DNA of 36,319 bases, taken from an uncultured Lachnospiraceae bacterium (GTDB lineage Bacteria; Bacillota; Clostridia; Lachnospirales; Lachnospiraceae). This document shows, piece by piece, positions 1 through 8,235 of this stretch (its first letter is position 1; every line of letters begins with the position of its first letter). The notes beneath the pieces were generated by a model, which did not search any database, was not told the DNA's origin, and was given only the letters and a program-made list of their open reading frames with translations. Location of the stretch: NCBI GenBank assembly GCA_905209865.1, contig CAJLUP010000003.1:1-36319 (forward strand). The letters are read 5' to 3'. A program made the translations under genes and the position numbers.

Positions 1-199
1 TCCTCAGACCGACGAAACTGCCGGCGTCTTTCACAGAAAGAATTTCTGTGAGTGGAGATATCATAACATATCTGAAAATCAGAAACAATGATCTTTTTAT
101 AGCTTTTCTCAATAAAAATTTTATCTTTTTTTATTAATAATATTCTTTTTTATCCGGTAACATTTTTATCATTTATATAATTAATAGTTAAAGAATCTC
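1..199. other. AT-rich stretch without a recognisable gene
   Basis: This part lies beyond the terminator of the cvpA operon and holds no open frame with a ribosome binding site. The only distinct structure is a perfect inverted repeat at 31-51, with 9 bp arms (TCACAGAAA / TTTCTGTGA) and a 3 nt centre. No T-run follows it on either strand, so it does not look like an intrinsic terminator. The rest, about 60-199, is very AT-rich. The upstream neighbour is outside the window. Confidence 0.5.
31..51. repeat. Perfect 9 bp inverted repeat, function unknown
   Basis: The arms TCACAGAAA (31-39) and TTTCTGTGA (43-51) flank GAA. The symmetry would suit either an RNA hairpin or a dimeric repressor site. 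Without a U-run it is unlikely to be a simple terminator. The gene it would serve lies outside the window. Confidence 0.4.
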
Positions 200-256
200 A
201 AAAGCAAAAATCTCCGTTTTATCCAGAGTCCGCAGACTTTCAGATAAAACGAAGAT
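200..256 (-). terminator. Intrinsic terminator of the LysM-DUF5711-cvpA operon
   Basis: Read on the minus strand, the arms are 243-256 and 210-223, 14 bp long with one G-U pair (ATCTTCGTTTTATC against GATAAAACGGAGAT). A smaller nested hairpin (AGTC-TGCG-GACT) lies inside. A T-rich run, TTTTTGCTTTT, follows. It starts 37 bp after the cvpA stop codon. Confidence 0.85.
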
Positions 257-292
257 CTCCTGTTTTTATAACCACTCTGCCCCTATACGAAT

Positions 293-1111
293 TTAGAATT
301 TCAGCAATCGGATCAGAAGCGGGTTTGTTTCATATAAGAACCGAAGAATACGACTCTTCTCGACCATATCAAAACAAGCGCTTCCAGCTTCTGTCGTATA
401 AGCCAGCGTCATAATAAGAAAGCCAATCCATACAACGACAAGGGCAAGCAGAAGACCGAGCGCCCCGCCCGCAATGTGATTTGCAAGTCCAAGCACCGGA
501 AGTTCTCCAATAATATTTACTGCAAACACAAGCGCTTTCACCAATATGATTGCAAGTAAAAACGTTACAAGAAACGACAGCAGATTCAATACAAGATGTG
601 ACGCGTATGCAGCCACATATCGCGGAAAACTTTTCACTCCAAGTTCTCCATAGATTGTACTGTTATTATTTTCTATAAGCTGATCTTTCAGGAACTGCGG
701 GATTGGCGCTTCTTCGATCAGATTAATCTGTACATCTTTCGGAATATCACCGATCACATTTAAAATATCATCAGCCGTAATACCGAGCACATCCCAATCA
801 ATTTCATTTAATCTGGACAAATCTTCAGCAGAAAGATCTTCCAATGGAGTACCTGTCAGATCAAGGGACTGAAACTGTTCCACTGATATTTCCGGCATAA
901 ACATTTCTGTAACTTTCTTTTCCAAAAAATCATCTACCGGCGTATACTTCTGAAGCGCCTGTGCAACATACGGTGAAAGAAAAAGTACAAGCACAAGTGT
1001 TATTACTGTCGAAAGCATGGAAATTCCAAGCTTCAAAAAACCTCTCACATAGCCGACCGCGATGCACACAAGAAAAATTGTTCCTACAATAATCAAAAGC
1101 CAATTATCCAT
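293..1111 (-). CDS. CvpA family membrane protein
   Basis: The 272-residue protein has an N-terminal pair of hydrophobic segments (about 5-22 and 30-50) followed by a soluble acidic loop (about 55-150) and two further C-terminal membrane spans (about 170-195 and 210-235). This arrangement and the opening pattern, with VGYVRGFLKLG between the first spans, match the CvpA/colicin V production family. That family is poorly understood and is linked to envelope stress tolerance. The long acidic loop is larger than in short proteobacterial CvpA. An ATG at 1111 is preferred over the in-frame GTG at 1117 because AGGAG lies 5 nt upstream of the ATG and would abut the GTG. It is the last gene of a three-gene operon and starts just past the DUF5711 stop. 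Family assignment is good; function is unknown. Confidence 0.8.
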   Translation of the reverse strand: MDNWLLIIVGTIFLVCIAVGYVRGFLKLGISMLSTVITLVLVLFLSPYVAQALQKYTPVDDFLEKKVTEMFMPEISVEQFQSLDLTGTPLEDLSAEDLSRLNEIDWDVLGITADDILNVIGDIPKDVQINLIEEAPIPQFLKDQLIENNNSTIYGELGVKSFPRYVAAYASHLVLNLLSFLVTFLLAIILVKALVFAVNIIGELPVLGLANHIAGGALGLLLALVVVWIGFLIMTLAYTTEAGSACFDMVEKSRILRFLYETNPLLIRLLKF

Positions 1112-1119
1112 AACCACTC

Positions 1120-2316
1120 CTATTTCGTCAGATAAATTATCCTCAATTCATCCGCGCTCATCACATAGTATCTGTTTAAACCGGAAGCTTTAAAAATTTC
1201 CAACGCTTCCGTCTTAATATCTCCTTCAAATTTCACGATTCCATTGGCAGTCACAATGCAGCATTTACTTCCTTCGTACATAATCACCTCGTCACCTGCC
1301 ATTTTTACCTTACCGTATTTGCCAGAGATTTCTTTATTCAGCACCTGTTCTCCAAACCGATTATACAATCTAAGCTCATAGCCTGATTTCTCCGTATTCA
1401 GCAAAACCAGACCTATGTACTTATCCGAATGAAATACGCTTTGAATCTCCTGTCCGATGGAAATTTCCTTTTCCTTCTTCGGCGCTGTCTTTCCTTTATA
1501 GAGAACGATTGAATTATCTCCTACTATAACAGAACGATCACTTCCCATGAAAAAAACATCCGCCATTATCGTATCTCTGTATTCATCGGAAGCCACAATA
1601 TTATCTGCCTGTTCTTTACCGCTTTCCCCAAAATTATAATAGATCACTTTTGATTTCAATATCCCGCCTTCTATATGCAGATAAGTAACCGCCAGCGTTT
1701 TGCCATCGTCAGACATATCCATACCGATCGGATATCCCATTGCAGACACCGTCACCTGCTGTTCTACAAGAATATTTCCCATCGCATCATAAGAAATGAT
1801 CTTCGGCGCACTTTCGTTTTTCAAAAGAACCGTCACGATCCCCTGATCGGAAATTGCCATACTTTCGATAGGAAGACTTGTCTCGATCTCACCTTTCAGA
1901 CCTTCTTTGGAAAATACAAAAATGTTATTTCCGCCGTTATCTCCTACTGCAAATGCATCTTCTTTTACCTCGATGATCGGATTTTTCAACTGTGTTGACT
2001 GAATCCACTGCTCCTCATTCTTTTTATTCAAAAAAGCAACGCCGTCCCGGTTATAACGTACGATTCCATTCGCAAAATGAACATAATTACTTGTATCTGA
2101 AATGTCAGTTGAGTATCGTACTGCCGTTCCCGCTTCCCCGTATGCCTTATTCGTCAGCATCAGATAAGTTCCGCTTACAGCAAGCGCGATCAAAACGACG
2201 AGCACAAGAATTTTCCTTAATTTTTCTCTGTGCATTTTCTTCGTTTTTGCAGTAACTTCGCTTAGATCACCGGGGGGCGTTACGATTTTAAAATCTGTTT
2301 TCTTCTTTTGTGTCAT
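1120..2316 (-). CDS. DUF5711 family membrane-anchored protein
   Basis: The 398-residue protein has a basic cytoplasmic N-terminus, one membrane span at about residues 35-55 (ILVLVVLIALAVSGTYLML) and a long extracellular domain. The external part is made of repeating beta-strand units, with phrases such as 'VHFANGIVRYNRDGVAFLN' and recurring 'G..V..Y...G' patterns, so a beta-propeller is likely. I recognise it as the DUF5711 type seen in Clostridia; no reaction is known. It lies between a LysM membrane protein and CvpA in one operon, which suggests an envelope role, but this is inference. The start ATG has GGGGAG 4 nt upstream. No catalytic motif is visible. Confidence 0.7.
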   Translation of the reverse strand: MTQKKKTDFKIVTPPGDLSEVTAKTKKMHREKLRKILVLVVLIALAVSGTYLMLTNKAYGEAGTAVRYSTDISDTSNYVHFANGIVRYNRDGVAFLNKKNEEQWIQSTQLKNPIIEVKEDAFAVGDNGGNNIFVFSKEGLKGEIETSLPIESMAISDQGIVTVLLKNESAPKIISYDAMGNILVEQQVTVSAMGYPIGMDMSDDGKTLAVTYLHIEGGILKSKVIYYNFGESGKEQADNIVASDEYRDTIMADVFFMGSDRSVIVGDNSIVLYKGKTAPKKEKEISIGQEIQSVFHSDKYIGLVLLNTEKSGYELRLYNRFGEQVLNKEISGKYGKVKMAGDEVIMYEGSKCCIVTANGIVKFEGDIKTEALEIFKASGLNRYYVMSADELRIIYLTK

Positions 2317-2408
2317 ATAACTCCCCTTATTTCATTTCCGCTTTCTTTCCATATTTTTAGTCTTCTTCTATTCCCAGCAAACCTATTCGCCAACATCTTA
2401 TCATATTT

Positions 2409-3614
2409 TCAAGGCAATAGCAATTTTTGTCCGATATAAATAAGATTGCCGTCTGTAATGCCATTCATCTTACAGATGGCATCTACATGATCAAGATCTC
2501 CATACATCTTTCGGCTGATGATCGCCAACGTATCTCCCTTTTCCACAATATAGATTCCATCCTGGCCGTTTACATTTTCCGAAACTTGCCCGCTTGTCTC
2601 CTGCACCTGCTGCTCTTCGCTTCCCTCACCCGCTCCGGCGGAAACAGTTCCGCTCGTTTCCGTTTTTTCCGGTTCTTCTGCTGCCGGATTTTCTTTCACT
2701 TCCGCAGGAGATTCTGTTTCATCCACCTTTTTTTCTGAAGACTGATCGACAGCATGTCCTTCCGTGACTTCTGCTGATGCAGCGACTGTTTCCGCATCTT
2801 TTTGCTTTTCTTCCGGTTTATCTTTTTGTTCTTGTGCCGTTTCTTTTCCTAAAATTCCAAGAGTACTTTGCACTGATTTCATCCGGTCAAAACTGTTAAA
2901 CAAAGAAACTCCCATGATCACAAGGATCAAAACAACGCAGGCGCCCGCCGCATACATCAGGCTTCCCGCCCGCCTGCCTTTCTGAGACTCTCCCCGTTTT
3001 CGAGCCAGAGAACGAAAGTCCTTTGCAGCTCTGTCCTCCACTGTTTCTGACGCGGACGCCCCATTTTTTTTTCGACTGGAAATCATATAATTCTGCATAC
3101 ACGGATTTTTCTCATAATATGTGTAATGCCCTCCGATTTCCAGCAAGTCGTTCATTTTATGCACATAATAAGTCTCTTCTTTTTCCACCGGATCTTTCAT
3201 AATAAATACCGTATTTTTCTTTGGAAATGATTTCTTATGAAGCTTTACAGTTTCAGGCTCCGGTACAAGCGGCGCTCCGGGATGTACTACAAACCATCCG
3301 AGCATTTCCCCATCCTCGAAATATTGCTTACAGTCTTCATAAGCATTTTTCCATGTCATTTCATCAATAACATATTCCTTGTCCGTCATCTTTAAATCGT
3401 GCATTTGAATTGCACCATATATGTAAACATAGTCCTCCTCTTCTCCGTTCTGAATATCTCCTACAAGAAACGCTCCCATAGGTTCCGTGCCTGCCTTTTC
3501 ACATTTTTCACACAATCTGGCAAAAAACGTGTCCACATAATCTTCTACATATATTTTCGGACTATCGCTTACATTTCCTATCTGACGAACATTTTTCGGT
3601 AACTGTCTTTCCAT
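2409..3614 (-). CDS. LysM membrane protein with JAB/MPN-like cytoplasmic domain
   Basis: The 401-residue protein has three parts. Residues about 15-165 form a soluble domain with an MPN/JAB-like course: a GAFLVGD strand, a central helix, then LGWFVVHPG (His111) and a strand ending in KDPVEKEETYYVH. A single membrane span lies at about 218-240 (YAAGACVVLILVIMGVSLF). A Ser/Glu/Lys-rich spacer, about 245-350, leads to a C-terminal LysM domain at about 353-401 (YIVEKGDTLAIISRKMYG) that should bind peptidoglycan outside the cell. In a true JAB metalloprotease the motif would be H-x-H-x7-S-x2-D. Here the first His is Val, and the Ser and Asp positions are Glu and Thr, so catalysis is unlikely. LysM is certain and the MPN-like reading is inferred. 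It is first in an operon with DUF5711 and cvpA. AGGAGG lies 10 nt before the ATG. Confidence 0.8.
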   Translation of the reverse strand: MERQLPKNVRQIGNVSDSPKIYVEDYVDTFFARLCEKCEKAGTEPMGAFLVGDIQNGEEEDYVYIYGAIQMHDLKMTDKEYVIDEMTWKNAYEDCKQYFEDGEMLGWFVVHPGAPLVPEPETVKLHKKSFPKKNTVFIMKDPVEKEETYYVHKMNDLLEIGGHYTYYEKNPCMQNYMISSRKKNGASASETVEDRAAKDFRSLARKRGESQKGRRAGSLMYAAGACVVLILVIMGVSLFNSFDRMKSVQSTLGILGKETAQEQKDKPEEKQKDAETVAASAEVTEGHAVDQSSEKKVDETESPAEVKENPAAEEPEKTETSGTVSAGAGEGSEEQQVQETSGQVSENVNGQDGIYIVEKGDTLAIISRKMYGDLDHVDAICKMNGITDGNLIYIGQKLLLP

Positions 3615-3648
3615 TTATACCCATCCTCCTAAATCAACTGAATCTCCT

Positions 3649-3669
3649 GCCGGTTCGTTTCAAACCGGC
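3649..3669. repeat. 7 bp inverted repeat in the LysM gene leader
   Basis: GCCGGTT (3649-3655) and AACCGGC (3663-3669) flank a 7 nt centre, about 35 bp upstream of the LysM gene start. It is GC-rich in an AT-rich leader and has no T-run. It could be a leader hairpin or an operator. No adjacent promoter could be assigned confidently. Confidence 0.35.
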
Positions 3670-3749
3670 ACAATTTCTCTCGGCGTTGATATGAGGATAA
3701 CACAAGGGAAAAAATGATTTTATCAGTTATTGTCAGAAGAATTCGACAT

Positions 3750-3783
3750 ATTATAAAAGATGCTGTCCAAAACAGACAGCATC
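3750..3783 (-). terminator. Intrinsic terminator after the transketolase genes
   Basis: On the minus strand GATGCTGTC and GACAGCATC form a perfect 9 bp stem around TGTTTTG, followed by TTTTATAA. It lies just past the stop of the transketolase C-terminal subunit and closes the pfkA-dnaX-recR-transketolase gene string. Confidence 0.9.
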
Positions 3784-3800
3784 TTCTTTTCTTACCTAAA

Positions 3801-4742
3801 TTATGACACAAAGGATTTTATTTTCTCATAAATTCCGTTTACGCCAAGTCCGTACTTTTCAATAAGTTCAAGCGCCGGACCGGATTCTCCGTAAACATCA
3901 TTAATTCCGATCTTCATGACCTTTGTCGGCGCTTTCTCTGAGAGCACATCACAAACCGCGCTTCCCAAACCGCCGATCACAGAGTGTTCCTCTACAGTAA
4001 CGACTTTTCCGGTCTCCTTTGCCGCTTCAATCACAAGTTCTTCATCAAGCGGCTTGATTGTATGAATGTTGATCACTTTTGCATCGATCCCATCCTCCGC
4101 CAATTTCTCAGCCGCATGCAAACAATTATTTACCGGAAGTCCTGTTGCTATAATTGTCACGTCTTTTCCTTCTCGGAGCACAACGCCCTTTCCAAGTTCA
4201 AACTTATAATCCGGTCTGTCATTGATTACAGGAACAGCCAGACGTCCGAATCTCATATACACCGGACCCACATGTTCGTAAGCCGCACGTACTGCCGCTC
4301 TTGCTTCGATATCATCAGAGGGATTGATCACAACCATCCCCGGAATCGTTCTCATCAACGCAATATCTTCATTACACTGATGTGTTGCTCCGTCTTCACC
4401 TACAGAGATTCCTGCATGTGTTGCTCCGATTTTCACATTCAAATGAGGATATCCGACAGAGTTTCGCACCTGCTCATAAGCACGACCCGCCGCAAACATT
4501 GCAAATGAACTTGCGAAAGGAACCTTTCCTGCGGCCGCCAATCCAGCCGCCACACCGATCATATTGCTCTCCGCGATACCACAGTTGATGAAACGTTCCG
4601 GATAGGCAGCCTGAAACATACCTGTCTTTGTCGCAGCCGCAAGATCCGCATCAAGAACAACGATTTCTTCATGTTCTGCACCAAGCTGCACCAATGTTTC
4701 TCCGTAACTTTCTCTTGTAGCAATCTTCTTTACTTCTGACAT
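3801..4742 (-). CDS. Transketolase, C-terminal subunit
   Basis: The 313-residue protein holds the pyrimidine-binding domain and the C-terminal domain of a split transketolase. Transketolase moves two-carbon ketol units between sugar phosphates in the non-oxidative pentose phosphate pathway. The thiamine diphosphate-activating glutamate is Glu58 in NCGIAESNMIGVAAG. Domain 2 starts near residue 190 with a Rossmann-like VTIIATGLPVNN. It overlaps the end of the N-terminal subunit gene by 13 nt, which suggests translational coupling and a 1:1 complex. A related split enzyme such as a DXS-like synthase is less likely because both halves have transketolase lengths and motifs. Confidence 0.9.
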   Translation of the reverse strand: MSEVKKIATRESYGETLVQLGAEHEEIVVLDADLAAATKTGMFQAAYPERFINCGIAESNMIGVAAGLAAAGKVPFASSFAMFAAGRAYEQVRNSVGYPHLNVKIGATHAGISVGEDGATHQCNEDIALMRTIPGMVVINPSDDIEARAAVRAAYEHVGPVYMRFGRLAVPVINDRPDYKFELGKGVVLREGKDVTIIATGLPVNNCLHAAEKLAEDGIDAKVINIHTIKPLDEELVIEAAKETGKVVTVEEHSVIGGLGSAVCDVLSEKAPTKVMKIGINDVYGESGPALELIEKYGLGVNGIYEKIKSFVS

Positions 4743-5566
4743 AACGCTTCACCCGCCTTTTCCAAATCTGCCATCGCGACTTTATATTCTTCATCATTCG
4801 GAGCTTTTCCATGCCATCCCGCCTGATTCTCCATAAAGGAAACTCCTTTTCCCTTCACAGTCTTGGCAATGATCGCTGTCGGACGCCCCTTCACAGTCTT
4901 CGCCTCTTTAAACGCAGCATCGATCTGATCAAAATCATTTCCATCAATATTGATCACATGAAAATTAAACGCCTCAAATTTTTTATCGATCGGATACGGA
5001 GAGTTTACTTTTGTAATCTCACCATCGATCTGAAGGTTATTATTATCTACAATAAGAAGAAGGTTATCCAACTTATGATGCGAAGCCAGCATCGCAGCTT
5101 CCCATACTTGACCTTCCTGAATCTCCCCGTCTCCGAGAAGCGTATATACACGGTAATCCTCCCCTGACATTTTCGCTGCGATCGCCATTCCAACCGCCGC
5201 AGAAACTCCCTGTCCGAGAGAACCGGAAGACATATCTACTCCAGGAATACATTTCATGTCAGGATGTCCCTGAAGATAAGAACCCGTATGTCTCAATGTG
5301 ATCAGATCTTCTTTCGGGAAAAATCCTTTTTCCGCCAACGCCGCATAAAGTCCGGGCGCTGTATGCCCTTTTGAGAGAACGAAACGATCCCGGTCCGCCT
5401 TTTTCGGATCTTTCGGATCTACATTCATCTCCTCAAAATACAGATAAGTGAAAAGATCCGCCGCGGAAAGCGATCCGCCCGGATGTCCGGCTTTTGCACT
5501 GTGAACCGATGTCACAATCCCTTTGCGGACTTCATTTGCAGTTTTCATCAACTTTAACTTGTCCAT
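4730..5566 (-). CDS. Transketolase, N-terminal (thiamine diphosphate-binding) subunit
   Basis: The 278-residue protein is the diphosphate-binding half of a split transketolase. Visible motifs are GHPGGS (27-32), SKGHTAPGLYA (65-75), GSLGQG (115-120) and the Mg/ThDP signature GDGEIQEG to NNN (145-177). The active enzyme needs the partner encoded immediately downstream with a 13 nt overlap. It starts 75 bp after the recR stop, and no terminator is visible between them. A perfect tandem duplication of 15 bp, each copy with GAGGAG, lies directly in front of the ATG. It may be co-transcribed with recR or have a weak promoter in the gap. Confidence 0.92.
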   Translation of the reverse strand: MDKLKLMKTANEVRKGIVTSVHSAKAGHPGGSLSAADLFTYLYFEEMNVDPKDPKKADRDRFVLSKGHTAPGLYAALAEKGFFPKEDLITLRHTGSYLQGHPDMKCIPGVDMSSGSLGQGVSAAVGMAIAAKMSGEDYRVYTLLGDGEIQEGQVWEAAMLASHHKLDNLLLIVDNNNLQIDGEITKVNSPYPIDKKFEAFNFHVINIDGNDFDQIDAAFKEAKTVKGRPTAIIAKTVKGKGVSFMENQAGWHGKAPNDEEYKVAMADLEKAGEALCQK

Positions 5567-5595
5567 AATGTCTCCTCTTTTAATGTCTCCTCTTT
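5566..5595 (-). repeat. Perfect 15 bp tandem duplication carrying two Shine-Dalgarno sites
   Basis: On the minus strand AAAGAGGAGACATTA occurs twice head to tail, and the second copy runs into the ATG of the transketolase N-terminal gene. Each copy carries GAGGAG. The copy next to the start is the functional SD by spacing. The other lies 15 nt further upstream without a start codon of its own. Confidence 0.85.
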
Positions 5596-5641
5596 CTTAC
5601 TTCTACTTCTTATCTTTGTTCAGTATACAGTTCTGTTCTAT

Positions 5642-6238
5642 CTACAGCTCTGTCCTGCCTTCAAGCGCTCTCAAAAGAGTCACTTCGTCAATGTATTCCA
5701 AGTCTCCGCCGACCGGAACGCCGCTGGCAATCCTGCTCACCTTTATTCCCGCCGGTTTTATGAGCTTGCTGATATACATTGCTGTTGTCTCGCCTTCCAA
5801 ACTGGAATTTGTCGCAATGATCACTTCATTCACATCGCCCTGGAGTCTCTCCATCAATTCTTTCAGCCGGATATCCCCCGGACCGATTCCAAGCATCGGA
5901 GAAATCGCACCATGAAGCACATGATATACCCCATTATATTTGCCTGTCTTTTCATATGCCGCCAAATCTCTCGGCGTCTCAACAACCATGATCGTCTTCT
6001 TATCGCGATCCGGATTGCCGCAGATCGGACAGATCTCCCGGTCTGTAAGCGTACAGCACACTTTACAATACCGCACATTTTTCCTGGCGTCAATAATAGA
6101 TTTTGCCAAACCTTCCACCTGATCCAGCGGCATGTTAATTACATGAAACGCAAGTCTTTGCGCTGACTTGCTCCCGATTCCCGGTAAACGGGAAAATTCT
6201 TCGATCAGGCGGCTGATCTGATTACTGTAATATTCCAT
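5642..6238 (-). CDS. recR: Recombination mediator protein RecR
   Basis: The 198-residue protein has the standard RecR length and order. A helix-hairpin-helix lies at about 12-32 (RLPGIGSKSAQRLAFH). A four-Cys zinc finger has Cys58, 61, 70 and 73 (CKVC and CPIC), and a Toprim domain covers about 80-175 (MVVETPRDLAAYE). RecR works with RecO and RecF to load RecA on gapped DNA. It begins 3 bp after ybaB and follows dnaX, the classic dnaX-ybaB-recR order. Nothing appears missing. Confidence 0.97.
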   Translation of the reverse strand: MEYYSNQISRLIEEFSRLPGIGSKSAQRLAFHVINMPLDQVEGLAKSIIDARKNVRYCKVCCTLTDREICPICGNPDRDKKTIMVVETPRDLAAYEKTGKYNGVYHVLHGAISPMLGIGPGDIRLKELMERLQGDVNEVIIATNSSLEGETTAMYISKLIKPAGIKVSRIASGVPVGGDLEYIDEVTLLRALEGRTEL

Positions 6239-6240
6239 TG

Positions 6241-6594
6241 TTAAAACATCCCCGGAATTCCGCCGCCCATGCCGCCTGTCAGCTTAGACATTGCAGAACC
6301 TGTCGCCTCGTCAACCTGTCGCAGAGCTTCATTAGAAGCCGCAACAATCAGATCTTCCAACATCTCAATATCATCAGGATCAACGACTTCTTCCGCAAGC
6401 TTTACTTTCATCACTTCACGTTTTCCCGAAACAGTCACTTCAACTGCTCCGCCGCCTGCTGTCGCTGTAAATTCTTTTGCCTCAAGCTCTTTTTGCTGCT
6501 CTTCCATCTGACGCTGCATTTTCTGAGCCTGTTTCATAAGATTTGCCATATTTCCCGGCATTGCTCCACCCGGAAATCCGCCTCTTTTTGCCAT
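6241..6594 (-). CDS. YbaB/EbfC family nucleoid-associated protein
   Basis: The 117-residue protein has the usual Gly/Met-rich N-terminus (MAKRGGFPGG), a helical stretch MKQAQKMQRQMEEQQKEL and the conserved strand region with TAGGGAVEVTVSG. The family forms homodimers that bind DNA and affect nucleoid organisation. The ATG at 6594 is preferred over the in-frame TTG at 6600 because GGAGG lies 7 nt before the ATG. It starts 2 bp after the dnaX stop and ends 2 bp before recR, as expected for this operon. Confidence 0.94.
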   Translation of the reverse strand: MAKRGGFPGGAMPGNMANLMKQAQKMQRQMEEQQKELEAKEFTATAGGGAVEVTVSGKREVMKVKLAEEVVDPDDIEMLEDLIVAASNEALRQVDEATGSAMSKLTGGMGGGIPGMF

Positions 6595-6596
6595 AA

Positions 6597-8216
6597 TCAA
6601 TCCTCCACCGTTATCTTCATATTGATCTTCTGTTCTATATCTATGAATGTATCCTCAAAATGTCTGCCTTCTTCCACGTGGCGCACTTCCACTTCCACGC
6701 GTTTTCCGATCCGCTCTTCGATCAGCTTCTCCAACTCTTCAATATGATCTTCCCGCCCAACGACACTTGCCGCCAAACTGTTCGGAAGAACGATCAAAAG
6801 CCGGTTATCACCCCCGAGGCTTAATCGCGCGCTTTTCAGATACCCTTTTATGATTCCTGAAGCTTCGCCTGCTATCATCCTGAAATTTTTCACGACTTCC
6901 TGCACATCTTCGGGAATCGCCTTTGGAATCTCAGGCTGCGGTACACGTACTCCGCCCAAATTGCCTGCCGCATTTCCATTGATCACAGTTCCCCCTGAGA
7001 TCTGCGCTCCGTCTCCATTCACATAAACAATCTGTCCCTGCATATTTGACGCAGCTTCCATGCCCTTTTCCACTTTTGCTTCCACCGCACGGATCCGGTC
7101 TAAAAGCGAATCCGGCTTTTCTTCCATTGCAGGAGTGCACAGCTTGATCAACGCTACTTCCAGCATGATCCTCTTCTGTGTGGCATACTTGAGCTGTCCT
7201 GAAAGTTCCGAAAAAATACGGATATACCGGAACAAAGTCCCTGTCTCGATCATCTCGGATTCTTCTTTTAACTGCATCATATTTTCCGTAGACACATCCA
7301 GAACATCCTCTATATTATCAGAAGTTTTTACGAGAAGCAAGTTTCTTAAATACCATGTAAAATCTGCCGTAAGCTGAGTCAGATCTCTCCCCTGCATCAC
7401 AAGCTCGTCCACAACATCAAGTACCCCCGACACATCTGCATCGATCACCTTCCGTAAAAGCCTGCTGAATACATCCGTGTCCACCGCTCCGAGCACTTCT
7501 AAAACATGATCATATGTCAGCTTCTGTCCGAGATAAAATGCAATGCACTGATCAAGGAGACTGAGCGCATCTCGCATCGATCCGTCTGCAGCTTTCGCAA
7601 TATAGCGCAGCGCCTTATCTTCCACTTCAACATGCTCCGTATCCATCAATTCCCTCATACGTTCCGTGATTGTCTCAATGCCGATCCGTTTAAAATCATA
7701 ATGCTGGCACCTCGATCGAATCGTAATCGGAATCTTGTGAACTTCCGTTGTTGCAAGAATAAAAATAACATATTCCGGCGGTTCTTCCAATGTTTTTAAC
7801 AGAGCATTAAAAGCTCCTATGGACAGCATATGCACTTCATCAATGATATAAACCTTATATTTTCCTTCTGTAGGCCGGTACGTTACCTCTTCCCTGATCT
7901 CTCTGATATTATCGACGCCATTGTTCGATGCCGCGTCAATCTCGATGACGTTCATCGATCTGCCTTCGGCGATTGCCCTGCACATCTCGCACTCACCGCA
8001 CGGACTTCCGTCAACCGGATGTTCACAGTTTACCGCTTTCGCAAATATTTTTGCAACCGTCGTTTTTCCTGTGCCTCTCGTGCCGCAGAAAAGATAGGCA
8101 TGTCCGATACGATTTGCCTTGATCTGATTCTGTAATGTTGTAATAATATGCTCCTGCCCTTTTACATCTTTAAATTCCGCCGGACGGAACTTTCGATAAA
8201 GCGCCATATATGACAT
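6597..8216 (-). CDS. dnaX: DNA polymerase III subunit gamma/tau
   Basis: The 539-residue clamp-loader ATPase opens with the hallmark MSYMALYRKFRP. It has Walker A GTRGTGKT (45-52), a four-Cys zinc module (Cys64, 73, 76, 79), the DEVH Walker B at 126-129 and the SRC arginine finger in RSRCQHYDF (about 167-175). The clamp-loader collar domain follows, then a C-terminal tau-like region of about 150 residues. It starts only 19 bp after the pfkA stop without a terminator, so it is probably read from the pfkA transcript at least in part. I found no A-rich slippery heptamer, so a frameshifted gamma form is not supported. AGAGGTG lies just upstream of the ATG. Confidence 0.97.
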   Translation of the reverse strand: MSYMALYRKFRPAEFKDVKGQEHIITTLQNQIKANRIGHAYLFCGTRGTGKTTVAKIFAKAVNCEHPVDGSPCGECEMCRAIAEGRSMNVIEIDAASNNGVDNIREIREEVTYRPTEGKYKVYIIDEVHMLSIGAFNALLKTLEEPPEYVIFILATTEVHKIPITIRSRCQHYDFKRIGIETITERMRELMDTEHVEVEDKALRYIAKAADGSMRDALSLLDQCIAFYLGQKLTYDHVLEVLGAVDTDVFSRLLRKVIDADVSGVLDVVDELVMQGRDLTQLTADFTWYLRNLLLVKTSDNIEDVLDVSTENMMQLKEESEMIETGTLFRYIRIFSELSGQLKYATQKRIMLEVALIKLCTPAMEEKPDSLLDRIRAVEAKVEKGMEAASNMQGQIVYVNGDGAQISGGTVINGNAAGNLGGVRVPQPEIPKAIPEDVQEVVKNFRMIAGEASGIIKGYLKSARLSLGGDNRLLIVLPNSLAASVVGREDHIEELEKLIEERIGKRVEVEVRHVEEGRHFEDTFIDIEQKINMKITVED

Positions 8217-8235
8217 GTTTTACACCTCTGCTGAT

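Noticed and set aside
3629..3811. Minus-strand 60-residue frame between the transketolase and LysM genes
   Set aside because: It runs through the transketolase terminator and the LysM gene leader, has no SD and shows no family pattern.
5625..5655. Two ACAG-N2-CTGT palindromes at the end of recR
   Set aside because: One lies in recR coding sequence and the other in the short gap. The arms are only four bases, so chance is a sufficient explanation.
6597..8216. Programmed frameshift in dnaX
   Set aside because: I looked for an A-rich slippery heptamer in the coding strand and found none, so the full-length product alone is annotated.
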